From Sphingobacterium sp. B16(2022) (GTDB lineage: Bacteria; Bacteroidota; Bacteroidia; Sphingobacteriales; Sphingobacteriaceae), in assembly GCF_012030425.1 (NCBI RefSeq), contig NZ_JAAUVN010000002.1:310001-374000 (forward strand): DNA of 64,000 bases, in the 5' to 3' direction. A program made the position numbers and the translations under genes. The notes under the pieces are model-generated. The model saw only the letters and a program-made list of their open reading frames with translations. It did no database searches and was not told the DNA's origin. Of the stretch, positions 60,051 to 64,000 are shown in pieces (the first letter of the stretch is position 1; each line of letters starts with the position of its first letter).

Positions 60051-62540
60051 ATGAAAAACTATAAAATATGGATTAAATTGTCCCTACTATGTGGCCTATT
60101 TATACTTTCCTCTTTTCGAGTAGACATCAAGTTTCATATTGAGAGCGACTATTTGAAAATTACTATTGATGATAAAGGAAGTATTAAGAGTTTGTTTGAT
60201 AAATCTAAAGAAATGGAGTATTTTTCTAATGGACAATCTTCCCCTATATTAAGTCTTTACAAGAAATCAACTTATATCCATCCTGAAAAAGCAGTCTATA
60301 ATAAAACTGCCCAGACAATAAGTCTATACTATCCATCCAAGAATATTGCAATTGTTAAAATAATCAATAAAGGAAGATACCTCCGTTTGGAGTTACTTTC
60401 TTTAAGTTCTAGTAAAGATATTGAAGCTATAGTGTGGGGGCCATATCAAACAACAATAAACCAAATAGTAGGTGAAACAGTGGGAGTGGTGAGAGATAAG
60501 GAATTTGCTTTGGGTATACAAGCATTGAACATCAATACCATAGAAGGGATTCCTGAAAGTGGAGATAATGCTGGTGGAGGCATGTTTATTGACCCTCTAC
60601 CAGGACAACAACTGCCCGAATCTTTAAAAGATCAAATAGGCAAAAGGGTTTCTATTGATGTCAATAAGGATGGTGATTTACCGGACTATGTACGGATGTA
60701 TAGAGGTAGTATGGCTGTAAAGAAGCCACATGGTAGTGAACTCCGTCTGTTTTCTAGAAATAGAAATATACCTAGAATCATTGGTGCGGATGCATCTATT
60801 CAGTATGTTTCTGCAATCGATTCCGATTTTTTGGGTAGTGCTATTGCACTCTTTGGTTGTCCTGAGCCTGAGGTATTGAATGTGATTGAAGCAATCGAAT
60901 TGGGTGAGGGCCTACCGCACCCTATGATTGATGGTGTTTGGACTAAAAGATCAAGAAGACCTTCGGAAGCTTATATGTTGTATGAAGGGAGTAATATGGA
61001 CCACTGTTTAAATTACGCTAAACAAGCTAATTTCAGATTAGTTCATATTGGCGATATTTTTGAAAGTTGGGGACATTTCGGATTACGGACTAAACGTTTT
61101 CCAAATGGAGCTGGTGATATTAAAAAGTTTACTGCAAAAGCTAAAGATGCAGGTATATCGATTGGTATACATACCCTGACTACTTTTACTGGGGTAAACG
61201 ATGCATATGTTTCTCCAGTTCCTAATGATAGTTTGGCAAAAACAGGTAGTTCTATTTTACTAAAGGATCTAGGTGAAGATGACCGGGAGCTATTTATAAA
61301 AGATCCTTTATGGTTTAACAATATGGGGACAACACATACCATTAAAATTGGGGATGAGTTGATTGCATACAAGTCTGTTTCGAAAGAAGAACCATGGCGG
61401 TTAGAAGGTTTGGTTAGAGGTCAGTTTAAAACGGTTAAGGCAAAACATAAGGTGGGGGATAAGGTCGATAAATTAGCAAATAATAGCTATAATGGATTTT
61501 TACCTGATATATATCTGCAACAGAAGTATGCCAAAAGATTAGCTGAAGTATGCAATGAGACCGGTATAGACCTGATGGATTTTGATGGATTTGAAGGTCT
61601 TGAGGCGACGGGGCATGGTACTTACGGTGAGAATAAATTTATATCCGAATGGTATAAGACGTTGGATCGTGATCGTTTGGTTTGCGGCTCAAATACGGCA
61701 CATTATTTTTGGCATATCTATTCTTTTATGAACTGGGGAGAACCATGGTATAGTGGGTTAAGAGAAAGTCAGATCAATTATCGTATTGAAAATCAGCGTT
61801 ATTTTCAACGGAATTATATGCCCGGCATGCTCGGTTGGTTTAAAATTGATCCAAGCTATCGTCCAGAAGAAATCGAATGGATACAGGCTCGAAGTGCTGC
61901 ATTTGATGCAGGTTATCTCTTGCGAATTGACGAAAGTATTGAAAAAAGCGGTTTTAAAAATCATTTTTTTGAAGCTATCCGAGAATGGCAGAAGGCTAGA
62001 AATAGTCGGGCATTTAGCAATGCCCAGATTGAGATGTTTAAAGATCCTAAAAAGGAGTTTCACTTGAAGAAATTGACAGATTCTAGTTGGGAGCTTTATC
62101 CTGTTCGTTTATCAATGGGAAATGAACACAAATTTAGAGAAGTACAGACTGGCGAACCTGTTGCAAGTCATTTTAATATAGAAAATTCATTCGGCGCTCA
62201 ACCTGTTCAATTCTATATCGAAGCGAATACAATTGAAGGAAATAAAACGGCAACAATAACCAATTTAAAGCTAGAAATAAATAAGTTTCAAGTGATTGAA
62301 ATAGATGAATCAATTAAAGCAGGTGACAAGCTGATGTGTGATGGCCAGGTACTTTATTTATGTGATGCAACTTGGAACAAGCTGAAAGAGTTAAAAATAG
62401 GGAGTATGCCGCATTGGGATGAGGGTAAAAATGAAGTTGTGATTACAAGCGATTTTTCAGGTGAGCAGTCTCCTGTTTTAAAGTTTGACTTCAAGACTAT
62501 AGGTAAACCTGAAGCTGTTAAGTCAATAATTGATCAATAA
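60051..62540 (+). CDS. Secreted TIM-barrel protein, putative glycosidase of unassigned family
   Basis: An 829-residue exported protein; signal peptide about residues 1-23 (IKLSLLCGLFILSSF). A beta-sandwich N-terminal half (about 25-280) is followed by a barrel-like region with MIDGVWTKRSRRPSEAYML, FRLVHIGDIFESWGHFG and IGIHTLTTFTG. LMDFDGFEGLEATGHG contains candidate catalytic acids, and the MNWGEPWYSGLRESQI region follows. A C-terminal beta domain closes the protein. The layout resembles retaining alpha-glycosidases, but I cannot name a GH family. It lies between the ECF sigma gene and a SusC gene, so a role in the same glycan pathway is likely. Confidence 0.7.
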   Translation: MKNYKIWIKLSLLCGLFILSSFRVDIKFHIESDYLKITIDDKGSIKSLFDKSKEMEYFSNGQSSPILSLYKKSTYIHPEKAVYNKTAQTISLYYPSKNIAIVKIINKGRYLRLELLSLSSSKDIEAIVWGPYQTTINQIVGETVGVVRDKEFALGIQALNINTIEGIPESGDNAGGGMFIDPLPGQQLPESLKDQIGKRVSIDVNKDGDLPDYVRMYRGSMAVKKPHGSELRLFSRNRNIPRIIGADASIQYVSAIDSDFLGSAIALFGCPEPEVLNVIEAIELGEGLPHPMIDGVWTKRSRRPSEAYMLYEGSNMDHCLNYAKQANFRLVHIGDIFESWGHFGLRTKRFPNGAGDIKKFTAKAKDAGISIGIHTLTTFTGVNDAYVSPVPNDSLAKTGSSILLKDLGEDDRELFIKDPLWFNNMGTTHTIKIGDELIAYKSVSKEEPWRLEGLVRGQFKTVKAKHKVGDKVDKLANNSYNGFLPDIYLQQKYAKRLAEVCNETGIDLMDFDGFEGLEATGHGTYGENKFISEWYKTLDRDRLVCGSNTAHYFWHIYSFMNWGEPWYSGLRESQINYRIENQRYFQRNYMPGMLGWFKIDPSYRPEEIEWIQARSAAFDAGYLLRIDESIEKSGFKNHFFEAIREWQKARNSRAFSNAQIEMFKDPKKEFHLKKLTDSSWELYPVRLSMGNEHKFREVQTGEPVASHFNIENSFGAQPVQFYIEANTIEGNKTATITNLKLEINKFQVIEIDESIKAGDKLMCDGQVLYLCDATWNKLKELKIGSMPHWDEGKNEVVITSDFSGEQSPVLKFDFKTIGKPEAVKSIIDQ

Positions 62541-62707
62541 CCTCTTTTTTTAATCGAATTATAATAAATTAATTTAACCTTAAATCGTTACCATAAAAGT
62601 GATCGCCTATGATAAAAACTGATTAAAAACTCTTTAGTAAGGGAATTGATAATATTCTTTTCCAAAGAAATTACTATCCAATGCTAACCATATTAACCTA
62701 TGAAATT

Positions 62708-64000
62708 ATGAATGAAAAATATAAACTCTACAAACCAAATTTAAATAATGGAATATTGACGATGAGTGTCATCGTTCTTGTTTCTGCGATACATACCCTA
62801 CCCACCTTTGCTTCTGTAAAAGTGACAGGATCTAATTCAGTTTTTGTACTAAAAGACAATCTATTAGATTTAAGTAGTCAACAAGCAATAGTAACTGGGG
62901 TAGTTACCGATGAAAAAGGCAACGTTATTCAAGGAGCTTCAATTAAGGTTAAAGGTACAAAAAATGCTACTTTAACAAATAAGAATGGAACTTTTGAACT
63001 ATCAAGTTTACCTGCAAATGCGGTATTACTGATCTCTTATGTCGGTAAAAATTCAAAAGAAATACCGGTCAATAATCAGTCTGTTATTAATATTGTTCTT
63101 ACGGAAAGTGCCTCCGATTTGGAAGAAGTAGTCGTGGTGGGCTATGGTACACAAAAGAAAGTAAACCTAACAGGTGCAGTTTCCTCGGTGAGCACAGAAC
63201 AAATTAAGAATATCCCAGCAGGAAATCTGTCTAATTTAATTGCAGGAAGAGCTCCCGGGGTAACAGCTGTTGGAACTTCGGGATTGGCAGGAGCTTCGTC
63301 ATCGATTCGAATTCGTGGAAGTTTTGCAGAGCCTTTGTATGTTATTAATGGTATCATAAGTGGAAAGGCAGATTTTGATGCGCTAGATGCCAATGAGGTG
63401 GAAACGATCAATTTTCTTAAAGATGCTGCAACTGCATCTATTTATGGATCAAAGGCCGGTAATGGTGTTGTACTTGTTACAACAAAAAGAGGTGTGAGTC
63501 AAAAGCCAGTATTTGAGTATAAAACATCTTTCTCATCCTCATCGCCTACTAAACCTATTCAGGATTATAGTGCCGCAGAAGAAATAGAATTTTTGAATCA
63601 GGTTGCTGTTACAAAAGATCAAGAAAAACCTTATGGACCTGATATCGTAGATTATTTCAAGGATAAAAGTTATAATATTAACGACTATATCTGGCAGTCT
63701 CCAACAGTACAACAACATAATTTATCTGCAAGAGGTGGAAGTGAATCGATCCTTTACTATTTCTCGATGGGCTATCATACGGAAAAGGGATCCTATAAAA
63801 ATTTAGGGTATGATCGTTATAATTTCCGATCTGATGTAAGCGCAAAGATTACAGATCGATTTAAAGTGAGTGTAAATTTGAGTGGAAATCAACGAAATTA
63901 TGATCGATGGTATTGGCCATATGACGGTGAAGATGACTTTAACGTGGGAGATTTTTACCGAGCGACGTTTAACTGGACTCGTCTATACCCTTTTTATGTG
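62708..64000 (+). CDS. SusC/RagA-type TonB-dependent receptor, N-terminal part (runs off window)
   Basis: Open from the ATG at 62708 to the window end, 431 codons. An N-terminal hydrophobic segment (VIVLVSAIHTLPTFAS) is followed by a carboxypeptidase-regulatory-like domain (VTGVVTDEKGNVIQGASIKV), the TonB-box-like EEVVVVGYGTQKKVNLTGAV and a plug domain with SIYGSKAGNGVVLVTTKRG; the barrel begins after about residue 250. These are the marks of SusC proteins, which import oligosaccharides together with a SusD lipoprotein. The SusD gene is expected just past the window. An ATG at 62700 is followed at once by a stop and is not used. Confidence 0.95.
   Translation, partial: MNEKYKLYKPNLNNGILTMSVIVLVSAIHTLPTFASVKVTGSNSVFVLKDNLLDLSSQQAIVTGVVTDEKGNVIQGASIKVKGTKNATLTNKNGTFELSSLPANAVLLISYVGKNSKEIPVNNQSVINIVLTESASDLEEVVVVGYGTQKKVNLTGAVSSVSTEQIKNIPAGNLSNLIAGRAPGVTAVGTSGLAGASSSIRIRGSFAEPLYVINGIISGKADFDALDANEVETINFLKDAATASIYGSKAGNGVVLVTTKRGVSQKPVFEYKTSFSSSSPTKPIQDYSAAEEIEFLNQVAVTKDQEKPYGPDIVDYFKDKSYNINDYIWQSPTVQQHNLSARGGSESILYYFSMGYHTEKGSYKNLGYDRYNFRSDVSAKITDRFKVSVNLSGNQRNYDRWYWPYDGEDDFNVGDFYRATFNWTRLYPFYV

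Overview
The window looks like chromosome of a member of the Bacteroidota, most likely Sphingobacterium or a close relative in the Sphingobacteriaceae. The reasons are AT-rich DNA, few clear Shine-Dalgarno sequences, promoters of the TTG-N19-TAnnTTTG kind, and families typical of this phylum: SusC/RagA and other TonB-dependent receptors, GLPGLI, DUF4374, DUF6266, LytTR regulator with His_kinase sensor, and an ebo operon. I see no rRNA, tRNA, CRISPR array or intact transposase.

Layout. 1-6.8 kb: two LTA-synthase-type membrane sulfatases (the first cut by the window start), mnmE, a secreted esterase and a LOG-family hydrolase. 7-13.7 kb: a TMEM220-family gene followed by a complete eboABCDEF operon, closed by a strong bidirectional terminator. 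13.8-20.1 kb: a divergent set of secreted sugar-modifying proteins (sorbosone-dehydrogenase-like/cytochrome c, DUF1080, and a ThuA-dehydrogenase-cytochrome c fusion). 20.4-27.2 kb: an outer-membrane uptake operon, probably for a metal or metal chelate (DUF4198, TonB receptor, DUF4374, DUF3325-like, DUF3649-like, PepSY). 27.4-31.4 kb: LytTR regulator and TPR histidine kinase, then a membrane metallophosphoesterase. 31.4-36.5 kb: HD hydrolase, DUF5703/GH95-like protein, HAD phosphatase, MgtC/SapB. 36.9-41.4 kb: GLPGLI protein with its outer-membrane partner and a truncated surface protein. 41.5-46 kb: Crp/Fnr regulator, a periplasmic protein with a perfect 60-bp internal duplication, and a DUF3302-HlyD-outer membrane factor export set with no inner-membrane pump.

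46-48.5 kb is an accessory island. Two broken IS982-family copies in direct orientation bracket a DUF6266 gene. The outer ends of the whole 1.6-kb block carry a matching 7-bp target duplication (TATTATA), so it probably inserted as one unit. Two tandem arrays of TGTTC-type units with an exact 11-bp period lie in and beside the block, one of them capped by an 18-bp hairpin.

48.7-64 kb is a glycan-degradation region: clan GH-D glycosidase, secreted phosphoesterase, GH20 hexosaminidase, TAT-type sugar isomerase-like protein, GH95 fucosidase, an ECF sigma factor without a neighbouring anti-sigma gene, an unclassified secreted TIM-barrel protein, and the start of a SusC receptor cut by the window end. 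The enzyme set (alpha-galactosyl, beta-HexNAc, alpha-fucosyl) would suit a host-type or blood-group-like glycan; this is inference. The sigma gene and the unclassified enzyme gene share a 60-bp upstream module with two conserved blocks separated by exactly 17 unconserved bases, which looks like a common, possibly autoregulated ECF promoter.
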